NCBI GenBank assembly: GCA_947573795.1 | Contig: CANPHE010000011.1 | Coordinates: 1-64,000, forward strand | DNA length: 64,000 nt | Source: an uncultured Alistipes sp. | Lineage (GTDB): Bacteria > Bacteroidota > Bacteroidia > Bacteroidales > Rikenellaceae | Direction: 5' to 3' | Part shown: in pieces, positions 50,389 to 59,399 of the stretch | Numbering within the stretch: the first letter of the stretch is position 1 | How the letters are laid out: the number at the start of each line of letters is the position of its first letter | The notes under the pieces: model-generated | Database searches by the model: none | The model's input: the letters and a program-made list of their open reading frames with translations, nothing else | What the model was told of the DNA's origin: nothing | Translations under genes and position numbers: made by a program

Positions 50389-52620
50389 TTACTGCTTGAT
50401 CCAGGTCGTGGCACCGTTGCGGTGTTTGAGGAAATATTGCTGCGATTTGAGCAGGTTGCGCGACTGGAGGACCATGTTTTTGGTCTCGGTCAGGATCGTC
50501 AGGTAGAGCATCGAGGCCTTCGTGCCGGACTGCTCGCCGTTGATGCGCGTGAGCTCCGACTTGATGGCGTCGGCGATCGACTCGAACAATTGGTCGCGCA
50601 GCGAAAGCACCATCTCGATATCCGAGAAGTCGCCGTCGCGCAGCATGCGGTTGATATGGCGGTAGATCGATTCCACGTCGTCGTTGATCGCCATCAGATC
50701 GCGGGTCTGCGCCACCGAAAGGCCCTCGTGGTTGTTGTCGATGTGTTCGAAAGCCGGGCGGGTGATGTGCATCAGCGCCTTGGTCATTTCGTTGAGGTAG
50801 TCGACCACCTGGACGTAGTAGTGCGCCGTATTGACGTCGCTGCTCTGCAACTTCTTAAGCGTCGGAAGCAGTGTATATTTGCGGTCGCGCGAGTGGTAGA
50901 AAAGGTCGTTCGCCTCCTTCACCATGTCGCGCAGGACCTTGCGGTTCTCCTTCATTACGGCGATCAGCGTACGGTCGTAGATCTTCGTGGCGCTCTCCAT
51001 CGTCGTGCAAACCTCGTTGCGCAGCGAAACGATGATATCTTCGTTGGTCTCGGCGGGTTTCTCCTCCTCTTCGGCATCGCGGTTCTTCTTGGAGAAACTG
51101 TTGCGGAAGAGCAGCCAGCCGCAGAGGACCGTGACCAGTACGAATGCCGGGATGCCGCCGTAGATGAGCGTAAGACCGACGGCCAGAGCGATCAGGAAGC
51201 CGCCGAGGGCCGTGACGAACCATCCGGCGACGACGGTCATGACGCCCGAGATGCGGTAGACGGCGCTTTCGCGTCCCCAGGCCCGGTCGGCGAGCGACGA
51301 ACCCATCGCTACCATGAAGCAGACGTAGGTGGTCGAGAGGGGGAGTTTGAGCGACGTGGCCAGGGCGATGAGCAGGGCCGAGGTGGTCAGGTTGACCGTG
51401 GCGCGGATCATGTCGTAGGGGGCGCCGCTGTGTTCGATATCCTCGTATTCGAATTTGCGGCCGATGGCCGTGCGGATGCGCTCGGGAACGACGTTTTCGA
51501 GGACGGTGTTGACGTTGAGGGCCGCGCGGACGATCGTGCGGGCGAAAGGCGAGGAGCCGTATTGGGCCTGGCCGTCGTCGCCCTGCGACGAGAGCGAAAG
51601 TTCGGTTTTGGTAACCCGCAGGATGGCGGCCTTGGAGCCCCACAGCGTGAGGATCATGACGAAGCCGGCGGAGAGCAGGATGGTCATGTTGGCCGGAACG
51701 TTCTCCGTAAGCGCGACCATGAGCATCGAGGTGTCGCCGGTTTCCCGGGCGACGGAGTAGGCATCGAAGCCGGCGACGGGGACGCCGATGAAGTTCACCA
51801 GGTCGTTGCCCGCGAAGGCGAGAGCCAGGGCGAAGACGCCCGAAAGGATCGTGATGCGCAGGATGTTGATCTTGAACCGCTGGATGAAGAACAGCATGAG
51901 CGAGCAGACGATCCAGCAGATCAAGAGTGCCGTGGGCAGGTGATTGTCGATCAATTGGACCGCGGGCTCGTCGGCGAGTATGTTTTTGAGTCCCTTGAAT
52001 ACGGCGAAATAGACGATGGCCGTGAGCGAGGCGCCGCACCAGAGCGATCCGTAACGGCGGAACGGCACCGTATAGCGGAACGAAAAGATCAGGCGCGAGA
52101 CGTACATGACGATCGAACCGCACGTGAAGGCGATGACGACCGAAAGCAGGATGGCCGAGACGACGCCCAGGGCGCGCGACGTGTTGATGAAGTCGCCCAG
52201 CATGGTGATGTTGAGGGCCGGGTCGCCTGCGATCTTGAAAATCGAAACGGCGATGGCCGAGCCCAGCAGGCAGAAGATCAACGACACGGTGGTCGAGGTC
52301 GGAAGCCCCAGCGAGTTGTAGAGGCCGAGCAGAATGACGTTGGCGAACATGACGCCCAGGTAGAGCATCATCACCTCGTGGAAGGTGAACAGCCCCGGGT
52401 TGAACATGCCGCTGCGGGCGACTTCCATCATGCCGCTCGACGTGATGACGCCGATGAGGATGCCGACGGAGGCGACCGTAAGGATGGTTTTCATGGATGC
52501 GGCCTTGGAACCGAGGGCCGAGTTGAGAAAGTTTACCGCATCGTTCGTGACGCCAACGAAAAGTCCGGAGACGGCGAGAATGCCGAGGATGACGACAATT
52601 ACGGTGTAGATTTCGCTCAT
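50389..52620 (-). CDS. Inorganic phosphate transporter, Pit family, with C-terminal PhoU-like domain
   Basis: 743 residues from ATG 52620 (MSEIYTVIVVILGILAVSGLFVGVTNDAVNFLNSALGSKAASMKTILTVASVGILIG); the ORF-track start adds ten residues with no support. The two internal Pit repeats are 'GVTNDAVNFLNSALGSKAAS' and 'FAGNDLVNFIGVPVAGFDAY', each with the phosphate-binding GNDxxN pattern. 'GLPTSTTVSLIFCLLGSAIAV' and 'LKLPLSTTYVCFMVAMGSSLADRAWGRESAVYRISGVMTVVAGWF' are also typical. After ~510 residues the last 200 form a long helical region like PhoU ('DIIVSLRNEVCTTMESATKIYDRTLIAVMKENRKVLRDMVKEAND'). It moves inorganic phosphate across the inner membrane. Confidence 0.9.
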   Translation of the reverse strand: MSEIYTVIVVILGILAVSGLFVGVTNDAVNFLNSALGSKAASMKTILTVASVGILIGVITSSGMMEVARSGMFNPGLFTFHEVMMLYLGVMFANVILLGLYNSLGLPTSTTVSLIFCLLGSAIAVSIFKIAGDPALNITMLGDFINTSRALGVVSAILLSVVIAFTCGSIVMYVSRLIFSFRYTVPFRRYGSLWCGASLTAIVYFAVFKGLKNILADEPAVQLIDNHLPTALLICWIVCSLMLFFIQRFKINILRITILSGVFALALAFAGNDLVNFIGVPVAGFDAYSVARETGDTSMLMVALTENVPANMTILLSAGFVMILTLWGSKAAILRVTKTELSLSSQGDDGQAQYGSSPFARTIVRAALNVNTVLENVVPERIRTAIGRKFEYEDIEHSGAPYDMIRATVNLTTSALLIALATSLKLPLSTTYVCFMVAMGSSLADRAWGRESAVYRISGVMTVVAGWFVTALGGFLIALAVGLTLIYGGIPAFVLVTVLCGWLLFRNSFSKKNRDAEEEEKPAETNEDIIVSLRNEVCTTMESATKIYDRTLIAVMKENRKVLRDMVKEANDLFYHSRDRKYTLLPTLKKLQSSDVNTAHYYVQVVDYLNEMTKALMHITRPAFEHIDNNHEGLSVAQTRDLMAINDDVESIYRHINRMLRDGDFSDIEMVLSLRDQLFESIADAIKSELTRINGEQSGTKASMLYLTILTETKNMVLQSRNLLKSQQYFLKHRNGATTWIKQ

Positions 52621-52647
52621 AAATAGGGTTTCACTACAAATTGCGAA

Positions 52648-52655
52648 CAAATTTA
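52648..52655 (-). promoter_or_regulatory. -7 box of the Pit transporter gene
   Basis: Minus-strand TAAATTTG, perfect TAnnTTTG, 28 bases upstream of the ATG at 52620. Confidence 0.45.
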
Positions 52656-52856
52656 GTCCATTTTTCCTGTCCTAAAAATCGTAACGGCCAATATTAACGT
52701 TAATTTAACGTAGATGGAGCCGATGCGGACGGGCCTCTATTTTCGAAGGTTCGTTCGCGGCGCGAAAAGTCCGGGCGAGGAGCCCGGGAGGTGTAAAGTC
52801 GTAACAACGGCCTGGTTCAAGGCCGGTTTCGCGGGCGTGGAATCGCCCGCGGGAAA
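52656..52856. other. Intergenic spacer with GC hairpins after corA
   Basis: It holds CGCGGGCG-tggaat-CGCCCGCG (52830-52851) just past the corA stop and a smaller GGCCT..AGGCC stem (about 52810-52824). The first may help end corA transcription, but no T-tract follows on the minus strand. No gene is supported. Confidence 0.35.
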
Positions 52857-53840
52857 TCAAAGCCACTTCTTATACCGGAAATACCAGAGCGTAAGACCCG
52901 AGCAGAAAAGCATCAGCCCGATGGCGAACAGGTAGCCCAGCGGGACGACGGTGCCGCTGGCGAGGGTCAGGTGCCAGTCCAGTTCGGGCATATACTTGAA
53001 GTTCATGCCGTAGATCGAGGCGATGAGCGTCGCGGGGAGGAAGATCACGGCGGCCACTGAGAAGATTTTGACGATCTCGTTCTGCTCGATATTGATCAGA
53101 CCCAATGCGGCGTCCTGGATATAGTCCAATCGCTGGAAGCTGAAGTCGGCGTGGTTGATGAGCGAGTTGACGTCCTTGATCATCAATTGCAGGCGCGGGT
53201 AGATGTCGTTGGGGAAACGTTCGGAACGCAGGATGCCCGAAAGGACGCGCTGGCGGTCGAAAATATTCTCGCGCAGCGACATGGTGCTCTCCTGTAAGGC
53301 GCTGATGCGGTGCAGCACCGCCTTGTCGATCGAGTCCTCGGAGTTGATATCCTTCGAGAGCGAGGCGACCTGCTTGGAAACCAGCTCCACCATGTCGGCG
53401 TCGAAGTCGATGCGCACTTCGAGCAGCGAAATGAAGAGGTGGTAGCCCGTCGAATAGCTGCGGTAGTTCATCTGAAGCCGTTTTTCGGTTTCGCGGAAGG
53501 TGCGGAATTCGGCGTTGCGCACCGAGACCAGCACGCCTTCGTTCGAAATGATGAACGACACGGGTTCGACGATGAACGATTCGCCCGTCGGGACGAAGAA
53601 GTTGGAGTTGGAGATGATGGCGTTCTCCGTCTCGGAATATTTCGACGTGGACTCGATCTCCTCGACCTGCTGTTTGGTCTGGAGGCTGATCTCCATGAAG
53701 TTCTCGACGGCCTTCTGCTCCTTGATGGTCGGCAGGTGCATGTCGATCCACAGAATGTCGTCGTAGCCCAACTCGTCGAAGAGCTTCGTATCGGCATTGC
53801 GGATGATCTTGTTGTATTGCTTGAGGTAAATCGTAATCAT
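52857..53840 (-). CDS. corA: CorA-type magnesium/cobalt transporter
   Basis: 327 residues. Long N-terminal cytoplasmic domain, a helical stalk ('YIQDAALGLINIEQNEIVKIFSVAAVIFLPATLIASIYGMNFKYMPEL'), and two membrane helices separated by the GMN motif ('YGMNFKYMPEL'), the selectivity filter of CorA channels; the C-terminus is 'LYWYFRYKKWL'-like and basic ('LWYFRYKKWL'). It works as a homopentamer in the inner membrane for Mg2+ uptake. It sits 70 bp after the MqnA-like gene on the same strand. Confidence 0.93.
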   Translation of the reverse strand: MITIYLKQYNKIIRNADTKLFDELGYDDILWIDMHLPTIKEQKAVENFMEISLQTKQQVEEIESTSKYSETENAIISNSNFFVPTGESFIVEPVSFIISNEGVLVSVRNAEFRTFRETEKRLQMNYRSYSTGYHLFISLLEVRIDFDADMVELVSKQVASLSKDINSEDSIDKAVLHRISALQESTMSLRENIFDRQRVLSGILRSERFPNDIYPRLQLMIKDVNSLINHADFSFQRLDYIQDAALGLINIEQNEIVKIFSVAAVIFLPATLIASIYGMNFKYMPELDWHLTLASGTVVPLGYLFAIGLMLFCSGLTLWYFRYKKWL

Positions 53841-53910
53841 GATGACGCTCTCTGAAAATTCGTGAATCCTGTGCCGAGCGGGGCGGGCGCCGGTGCGTCC
53901 GCTAACCTCT

Positions 53911-54468
53911 TCAGCCGGGATTGGCCCTCGGAGCGAATTTGAGTCCCGAGTCCCAGAATTTTCGAAGCGTCTGGTGCTTCTCGATGTCGAAAATATAGTC
54001 GAAGGGCATCAGTTCCTCGTAGGCGGCGGCTGCGTCGTCGGCGTATTCCGAGTCGAGCAGCGCCTCGTAGGTGTGTTCCAAACCGAAGGTCAGGGCCTCC
54101 TGCAACTCCTCGACGAGTTCGGCCGGGGTATCTTCGCGGGCTACCCATACGGCGAAGGCGAAGGGTAGTTCGCCCCACGTGCGCCACGTGTCGAGCAGCG
54201 GATCGACGCCTTCGGACAAAGCCTCCTCCGCACCGGGAACGGCTCCGACGCAATATTGCGTGACGGGGCGGGCGCCGGACAACGACGGCACGGCCTCGGC
54301 GGGCACCAGGGCGATGTCGGCCCGGCGTTCGCGGAATTCGCGTATGACCTCTTCGGGATCGGACAACAGCAGTTCGGCGCGCAGGTTACCCGCGCGTTTT
54401 ACGCCATAGACGAACGGTATCGTGCTCAGGCACGACACGACTGCTATACGTGGAACTGTGACCATCAT
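53911..54468 (-). CDS. MqnA-like protein (chorismate dehydratase family, menaquinone via futalosine)
   Basis: 185 residues from ATG 54468 (MMVTVPRIAVVSCLSTIPFVYGV), or ATG 54465 one codon later; the ORF-track start at 54681 runs through an unrelated upstream region. 'PRIAVVSCLSTIPFVYG' matches the MqnA/MqnD start (RIGxVSYLNTxPF), followed by 'FRERRADIALVPAEAVPSL' and 'LPFAFAVWVAREDTP', the periplasmic-binding-protein-like fold of MqnA. The protein is shorter than a typical MqnA (~270 aa), so it may be a diverged paralogue. Chorismate dehydratase starts the futalosine route to menaquinone; the same fold also binds other ligands. It may be co-transcribed with corA. Confidence 0.6.
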   Translation of the reverse strand: MMVTVPRIAVVSCLSTIPFVYGVKRAGNLRAELLLSDPEEVIREFRERRADIALVPAEAVPSLSGARPVTQYCVGAVPGAEEALSEGVDPLLDTWRTWGELPFAFAVWVAREDTPAELVEELQEALTFGLEHTYEALLDSEYADDAAAAYEELMPFDYIFDIEKHQTLRKFWDSGLKFAPRANPG

Positions 54469-54499
54469 CCATAAGATATGAAACCCTTGGTTCGAAAAG

Positions 54500-54507
54500 C
54501 AAAGGTA
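54500..54507 (-). promoter_or_regulatory. -7 box of the MqnA-like gene
   Basis: Minus-strand TACCTTTG, perfect TAnnTTTG, 32 bases upstream of ATG 54468. This supports the short start. No -33 at standard spacing. Confidence 0.4.
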
Positions 54508-54560
54508 AGACAAAAACGGCAGTTTTTTCACAAAAAATGCAAAAAAAATGCGCCGACCTC

Positions 54561-54592
54561 TTGACAAGGGGGTATTCGATGTCGTATATTTG
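54561..54592 (+). promoter_or_regulatory. Strong promoter reading toward the DnaA-box cluster and phage module
   Basis: TTG(ACA), 21 bases, TATATTTG. Both boxes match the Bacteroidota pattern at normal spacing. Transcription would start near 54599 and immediately copy a hairpin (GGACAA-ggca-TTGTCC, 54608-54623). No gene begins before 55141, so the transcript may be an untranslated RNA or a 540-nt leader of the phage genes. Confidence 0.5.
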
Positions 54593-54629
54593 TCCCGCAA
54601 TTCACAAGGACAAGGCATTGTCCGGAAAG

Positions 54630-54704
54630 TTATCGACAACGACTTTGGCTTATCTATCAGTCGGTTGAGTCTATTTATCAACGGTTATCCACATTTTATC
54701 GACG
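54630..54704 (+). other. Cluster of five DnaA-box-like 9-mers (candidate oriC or DnaA-binding site)
   Basis: TTATCGACA (54630), TTATCTATC (54650), TTATCAACG (54675), TTATCCACA (54685, exact E. coli-type consensus) and TTATCGACG (54696) lie within 75 bp on one strand. The adjacent 54518-54550 is A/T-rich (GCAGTTTTTTCACAAAAAATGCAAAAAAAATG). Five TTATC 9-mers in so short a space is unusual in a GC-rich genome. The dnaA gene is not in the window. Confidence 0.4.
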
Positions 54705-54832
54705 TTCTTTCGACAGTTTGTGGCGGGTTGCATTCGCTCCGGCTAAAAGACGGGGTTTACCATTGATTTTGCGACAACAAATATCGCTGCAAAACCATTT
54801 CCTTTTTAACTTTTCACCTTTCACCCGCAAAA

Positions 54833-54984
54833 TGCGATCCACAGGATCGCAGCGAGCCGTAGCCTCCCCCGGGCGGAGGCTCGCCTTAGTCCGGGGACAG
54901 ATGACGGCAAGAAGCAAAATTCGCTGCCACCCCCCCCCATAATACCAGGCTCTTAGCTGGGCTCACCCCGCAGGCTACGACTTG
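54833..54984 (-). repeat. ~150-bp dispersed intergenic repeat, copy C
   Basis: Nearly identical, reverse-complemented, to copy D at 61916; the pair forms inverted repeats about 7 kb apart, enclosing most of the phage module. It contains a run of nine C (54930-54938) where copy D has GGGG-AAAT. Confidence 0.85.
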
Positions 54985-55140
54985 CAGCTAACGCGACATT
55001 AGCCCCTCTATTCATACCTTTTCGGCTTTTAGGCGAAAGGCAGTCCGCCGCTCGGGGTGGCGAACGGCAAAAACATTTCACTTCTTACCTTTCACCTGCT
55101 CTTACCCCCCCCCTCTAATTCTTAATTCTTAATTGATTCT
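54985..55140. other. Spacer before the phage module
   Basis: No gene. GGCAGTCCGCCGCTCGGGGTGGCGAAC (about 55041-55067) matches a segment near 14756-14784. A nine-C run lies at 55105-55113. Confidence 0.35.
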
Positions 55141-56112
55141 ATGATTACATTCACCCGAACTCCGGAGTTCTATGCTCCGCTCGGCGGCAAGGCGCTCTAT
55201 ACCTTCGAGAGCGATACGCCGGGGACTTTTGACGTTCGTATCGCCGATGCGGCGAGCGATAAGATGTTGGGCGCCATGCGCTTCACGGAGGTTGCCGAAG
55301 CGACGTTCGATGCCGCGCCCGTGCTGCGGCGGGCCTTGCGATACACCCCTGCGACGGGCGGTACGGGCATCTCGCAGGCCACGGGACGGCAGGTGATGGC
55401 CGACGTGAAAATCTACGAAGGGCCCGAGGGAACCGAGGCGGTTGCCGAAGCGGGATTATGTCTGCTGCTGGGTACGGATCGGGCCGTGCAAGCACCTGCG
55501 CTGCTGAGCTCGATGCCCCGCCAACGGCTGATCGCACCGGGCGAATGCGACGAACTGACGCTTTTCTGCTCGCGGTCCGGCGCCGTGATCGTGACGGCGC
55601 AGCGGGGACGCGACTATACGGCCGAAAGCTACCGCATCCCTTCGCCCGGGCTGTTTCTCTTTCGGCTCGACACGCGCGATTTCCCCGGAGCCGAGACCCT
55701 GACGGTCGACACGGGCGAGTGCGGCACGGTGGTCTATTCGCTCGTCGCGGCGCCGCAGGGGGCGGTGCGCCTGGCGTGGCGGTCGGAGGCGGGATCGTTC
55801 GAACACTACACCTTCCCGATCGTTGCGACCGAGCGCATGAAGTCCTCGAAACGGCGGGCTACGGATGCCGAGGGACAGGCGGTCGTGCTGTCGGGGAGCG
55901 CCGAGGTGCGCAGGCGGCTCGTCTCGGCCTACGAGTGCGAGGAGGTGGCGCGGGCGCTGGCCGGGATCGTCGCTTCGCCCGACGTACGGATCGCCCGGGG
56001 CGACGAATATATCCCCGTGGAGGTGCTCACCGAGGAGCTCGACGTGCGCGACGAAGGGGAGTTGCGCAGCCTGGAGATCGAGATTCGTAAAAATTCGACG
56101 ACATGGAACTGA
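55141..56112 (+). CDS. Phage-module protein, unknown (probable structural/tail component)
   Basis: 323 residues, no signal peptide, rich in beta-strand ('GTFDVRIADAASDKMLGAMRFTEVAEATFDAAPVLRRALRYTP', 'AVIVTAQRGRDYTAESYRIPSPGLFLFRLDTRDFPGAETLTVDTGECGTVVYSLV'). I do not recognise a named family. The last ten codons overlap the next gene, so translation is coupled. Similar beta-rich proteins precede tail or baseplate genes in Bacteroidota prophages, which is the basis for the call. Confidence 0.65.
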   Translation: MITFTRTPEFYAPLGGKALYTFESDTPGTFDVRIADAASDKMLGAMRFTEVAEATFDAAPVLRRALRYTPATGGTGISQATGRQVMADVKIYEGPEGTEAVAEAGLCLLLGTDRAVQAPALLSSMPRQRLIAPGECDELTLFCSRSGAVIVTAQRGRDYTAESYRIPSPGLFLFRLDTRDFPGAETLTVDTGECGTVVYSLVAAPQGAVRLAWRSEAGSFEHYTFPIVATERMKSSKRRATDAEGQAVVLSGSAEVRRRLVSAYECEEVARALAGIVASPDVRIARGDEYIPVEVLTEELDVRDEGELRSLEIEIRKNSTTWN

Positions 56113-58460
56113 GAATCGATTCGAAAGCGTGCGATCTGGGCGAAGGAAAGCTCGCGATTCCGGCATACGATGCCGCGACGCTCGCCGATGTGCAGGCGTG
56201 CCGCACGGGGCGGACTCTGCGTCTCGAACTGCCCGCGACGCCGCGCAACGACGCCGTGATGGAGTTCGCCCGCGAGGCGCTGTCGGCCGGACGTTTCGAT
56301 GCCGCGGAGCACCGGGCGGTGTTGAGCTACGGCGGTGCGGAACTTTTCGCCGGGAGCGTGCGGCTGCTCGCCACGACCGATGCGGGTTATCGGATCGAAA
56401 TCCGCGACGGCGGGGCGCAGTGGGCCGAGACGGCGGCACGGCGGATGTTTTCGGCGCTGGAGATCGACTACGACGCGCAGCTGACCTCGGAGACCGTCAG
56501 CGAGAGTTGGACCGGCGACACCCCCGTGCGCTTCTTCCCCGTGCACCGCGACGAATACCCGCAGCGGAACAGCTCCGAGGACCTGTTGCCCGGGGAACGG
56601 CTGCTCTCGACGGATGATTATCTCCCGTTTCTGCATGTGGCGACCCTCGCGGAGCGGATTTTCGAACAGACCGGATATCGGGTGCGGAGCCGCTTCTTCG
56701 GATCGGAGTTTTTCCGGTCGCTCTACCTGAGCGGAGCGTATGCCTCGCGCGATACGACCGTGCTGGCGGCACGCATGGGTTTCTGTGCGCGAAGACTCTC
56801 GGAGGCGAGTGCGACGGCGGATCATCTGGGACGGGTATATGCCGATCCGAATGCGATTTACAGCACGGTGGGCAACATCGTCGAAACGGCGGCGGCCGGG
56901 GTGGCGGATGCCGACGGCGAAAAGGTGGAGGAGACCTTCGACAACGGCGGGTGCTTCGTGACGGAGGAGGGCAAAATCCGCTTCGTGCCGACGACGGAGG
57001 TGACCGCGGGATTCGAATACTATCTCCGCTATACGACCGACCACCGGATCGAGAGCCGCACGCGGCTGCGGGGTTTCGATACCCTGTGGCTGACGCCCGG
57101 GACACCGATGGCCTTCGCGCTGGCCAACCGTTACGAAGACCGCCGGGCGGCGATCGAGCCGGGATTCCGTTACCGGATCGTCGTCTTCGACCATGCCGAG
57201 GGCGATTCCTACCGGCTGACCTGCACGCATGACGCCGTGACGGGAACGGTGTGGGGCTCGTTCGCAGCCCGCTCGGCCCTGGTGACGACACCCGCGGCGG
57301 GGAGCCTCTCCGATCCGGCGTTGCTCGTGCTGCGGGGCGGCGTCTGGGAACCTTACGCCGGGGATTGGGCGCTCTACGACGGCTATGTCGGGGAGACGGG
57401 CCGCACGACGGTCGAGGTGCGGGTGTGCACCGAGGCCGAGCGGGTGGCTCCCGCATCGCCCAAGCGGTTCGACCGCATCTTCTTCTCGGGAGCCGACGAG
57501 GGAATGACGCTCACGCTGCATAAGGAGTGTTCGTTGCGCCCCTGCTTCCGGACGGGCCCGGGATTCGGGGCGTGGATGACCTTCGCCGATGTCGCCCGGC
57601 ACCGGATGCGGCAGATCGAACTGATCGAGGCGCTGGCCCACCTTTTCAACCTGCGGTTCTATACCGAGCGCGGAACCCGCACGGTGTGGATCGAGCCCGC
57701 GGACGATTTTTTCGGAGCGGGGCCCGAGGTCGATTGGAGCGACCGTACGGACTTTTCGCAGGAGGTCGTCCGCACGCGGATCGCCCCCGAGGTGCACGAG
57801 CGGCGTACGTGGCGCTACCTTCCGGCCGAGGGCGCCGTGGCGCGGTTCGAAACCGAGACGGGCACGACGTTCGGGGCGTGGAGCTACGATACGGATTCCC
57901 GGGCTGCCTTGCAGGGCGAGCAGGTGCGGACCAGTCCCCTGTTCGCCGCGACGCTCGATTCCGTGGGACACTATGCGGGAGCACCGTCGGCCCGGATGCT
58001 GCAAATCGGCGATCGCGACGCCGCGGAGCAGGACCCGACGTCGTTCACGCCGCGCATAGTCCGCTATGCGGGGATGCGGCCCCTGCCCGACGGCGAGCGC
58101 TGGGGCTATCCCGGGGGGAATACCTATCCGCTTGCCGCGTTCCACTTCGAGGGGGATGCCGCGACGGAAGGTTTCACGCTCGGTTTCGGGGATTGCGACG
58201 GCATCGAGGGACTGCATCGCTTTTACGACCGCCAGCTGGCCCGCGAAACGCTGCGCGAACGCATTCGGCTCGCGCTGCGCATCGCCCCCGACGAATATGC
58301 GGCGCTCTTCGCACCGGGGTGCGGGACCGCGGAGCTGCGTTCGGTGTTCCGGATCGATACGGGTACCGGCGTGGTGCGGGCGCTGCTGCGGGGCGTGGAC
58401 GACTACGATCCCGAGGCCGGGGTGGTGCGGTGCACCTTCGAACGGTTAGTCGAAGATTAA
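56103..58460 (+). CDS. Large phage-module protein, probable tail/baseplate component
   Basis: 785 residues, no signal peptide. The start overlaps the preceding gene by 10 bp. The sequence is beta-rich with many Asp/Thr/Tyr turns ('RLLATTDAGYRIEIRDGGAQWAETAARRMFSALEIDY', 'FTPRIVRYAGMRPLPDGERWGYPGGNTYPLAAFHFEGDAATEGFTLGF'). The middle part ('LIEALAHLFNLRFYTERGTRTVWIEPADDFF') resembles the region in tail hub/baseplate proteins of Bacteroidota prophages where a hub domain meets a helix. No catalytic motif is seen. The role is inferred from size, position and coupling. Confidence 0.6.
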   Translation: MELRIDSKACDLGEGKLAIPAYDAATLADVQACRTGRTLRLELPATPRNDAVMEFAREALSAGRFDAAEHRAVLSYGGAELFAGSVRLLATTDAGYRIEIRDGGAQWAETAARRMFSALEIDYDAQLTSETVSESWTGDTPVRFFPVHRDEYPQRNSSEDLLPGERLLSTDDYLPFLHVATLAERIFEQTGYRVRSRFFGSEFFRSLYLSGAYASRDTTVLAARMGFCARRLSEASATADHLGRVYADPNAIYSTVGNIVETAAAGVADADGEKVEETFDNGGCFVTEEGKIRFVPTTEVTAGFEYYLRYTTDHRIESRTRLRGFDTLWLTPGTPMAFALANRYEDRRAAIEPGFRYRIVVFDHAEGDSYRLTCTHDAVTGTVWGSFAARSALVTTPAAGSLSDPALLVLRGGVWEPYAGDWALYDGYVGETGRTTVEVRVCTEAERVAPASPKRFDRIFFSGADEGMTLTLHKECSLRPCFRTGPGFGAWMTFADVARHRMRQIELIEALAHLFNLRFYTERGTRTVWIEPADDFFGAGPEVDWSDRTDFSQEVVRTRIAPEVHERRTWRYLPAEGAVARFETETGTTFGAWSYDTDSRAALQGEQVRTSPLFAATLDSVGHYAGAPSARMLQIGDRDAAEQDPTSFTPRIVRYAGMRPLPDGERWGYPGGNTYPLAAFHFEGDAATEGFTLGFGDCDGIEGLHRFYDRQLARETLRERIRLALRIAPDEYAALFAPGCGTAELRSVFRIDTGTGVVRALLRGVDDYDPEAGVVRCTFERLVED

Positions 58461-58477
58461 CTTAAACAATGTAAAAC

Positions 58478-59350
58478 ATGAAATCCGAAATTCAAATTAC
58501 GAATACGGCCGAGGCGTGCCGTATCGAGATCGAGGGGACGATCGGAGTCCCCGAGGAGTGGCAGTTCGACGATCCGGCGGAGCGTGTGGCCACCTACGAG
58601 AAGTTCCGCGACGCGGTGCGCCGGATCGGCGAGATCGAGGCTCGCGAAGTGACGGTCGACATCCGTTCGACGGGCGGCGACGTGAACGACGCGCTGCTGA
58701 TCCACGATGCGCTGCGGCAGACGGGTGCCCGGATCACGACCCGCTGCTACGGCTATACGGCTTCGGCGGCGACGATCATCGCCCAGGCGGCATCGGAGGG
58801 GTGTCGCGAGATTTCGGCCAATGCGCTCTATCTGATTCACACGGCCGTATGCGCCACGGAGGGGAATGCCGCGGAGCTGGCGGCGAAGACGGAGCTGCTG
58901 CGCCAGACCGATGCCCGCATCGCGGCGATTTATGCCGAGCGGTCGCAGCGCCCCGTAGCGGAATTCGAGCGTCTGATGGCCGAGAACAACGGCAACGGAC
59001 GCTGGTTGTCGCCCGAGGAGGCGCTCGATGCGGGGCTGGTCGACCGGATCGTCGAGATGCCCGAGGTTTCCGGCGGGAGGGCGTTCGCCCGCAACATCGT
59101 CCGCGGTTGGCGGCGTCTTTTCTCCGGGGCGAAGACCGGACGCGTAGAGTCGTTGCCTTCCGACCGGAATGTCCTCCACGAGCGGGAGGGGGCGGCTGCT
59201 TCGGCTCCGGTTTCGGCGGAGGAGCTGCGGCGAAAGTTCGGACCGACATGCACGCAGTCCCGCGAGGACCCCTCCTGCACCGAACCGCTGCACTCGGCCA
59301 ACGAACTGGCGTACAGCGAGGATGCAAGGCGGTTTCGCAATACGTTCTGA
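58478..59350 (+). CDS. ClpP-type phage head maturation protease
   Basis: 290 residues. 'GTIGVPEEWQF', 'VTVDIRSTGGDVNDALLIHDALRQTGARITTRCYGYTASAATIIAQAA' and 'NALYLIHTAVCATEGNAAEL' follow the ClpP/crotonase-like protease fold used by HK97-type phages for prohead processing. The nucleophile Ser is in 'GYTASAA' and the catalytic His in 'LIHTAV'; the third residue (Asp) probably lies near 'RQTDARIAAIYAERSQRPVAEFERLMAENNGNGRWLSPEEALDAGLVDRIV'. The C-terminal ~70 residues are disordered and basic, as in proteases fused to a scaffold-like tail. It immediately precedes a repeat and then the capsid gene. Confidence 0.8.
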   Translation: MKSEIQITNTAEACRIEIEGTIGVPEEWQFDDPAERVATYEKFRDAVRRIGEIEAREVTVDIRSTGGDVNDALLIHDALRQTGARITTRCYGYTASAATIIAQAASEGCREISANALYLIHTAVCATEGNAAELAAKTELLRQTDARIAAIYAERSQRPVAEFERLMAENNGNGRWLSPEEALDAGLVDRIVEMPEVSGGRAFARNIVRGWRRLFSGAKTGRVESLPSDRNVLHEREGAAASAPVSAEELRRKFGPTCTQSREDPSCTEPLHSANELAYSEDARRFRNTF

Positions 59351-59399
59351 ATAGGGGTGCTGAAGTTGCTATCCGGCAAGGATGCAAGGCAAGCCTTGC

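Noticed and set aside
50422-52626. 734-aa plus-strand ORF
   Set aside because: Antisense to the Pit transporter; the composition (Arg/Glu/Asp/His/Val) is that of a shadow frame.
52801-52860. Terminator of corA
   Set aside because: The stem is strong but there is no T-tract on the minus strand, so it is noted only as a hairpin.
55929-58217. 762-aa minus-strand ORF
   Set aside because: Antisense shadow of the large phage tail-like gene.
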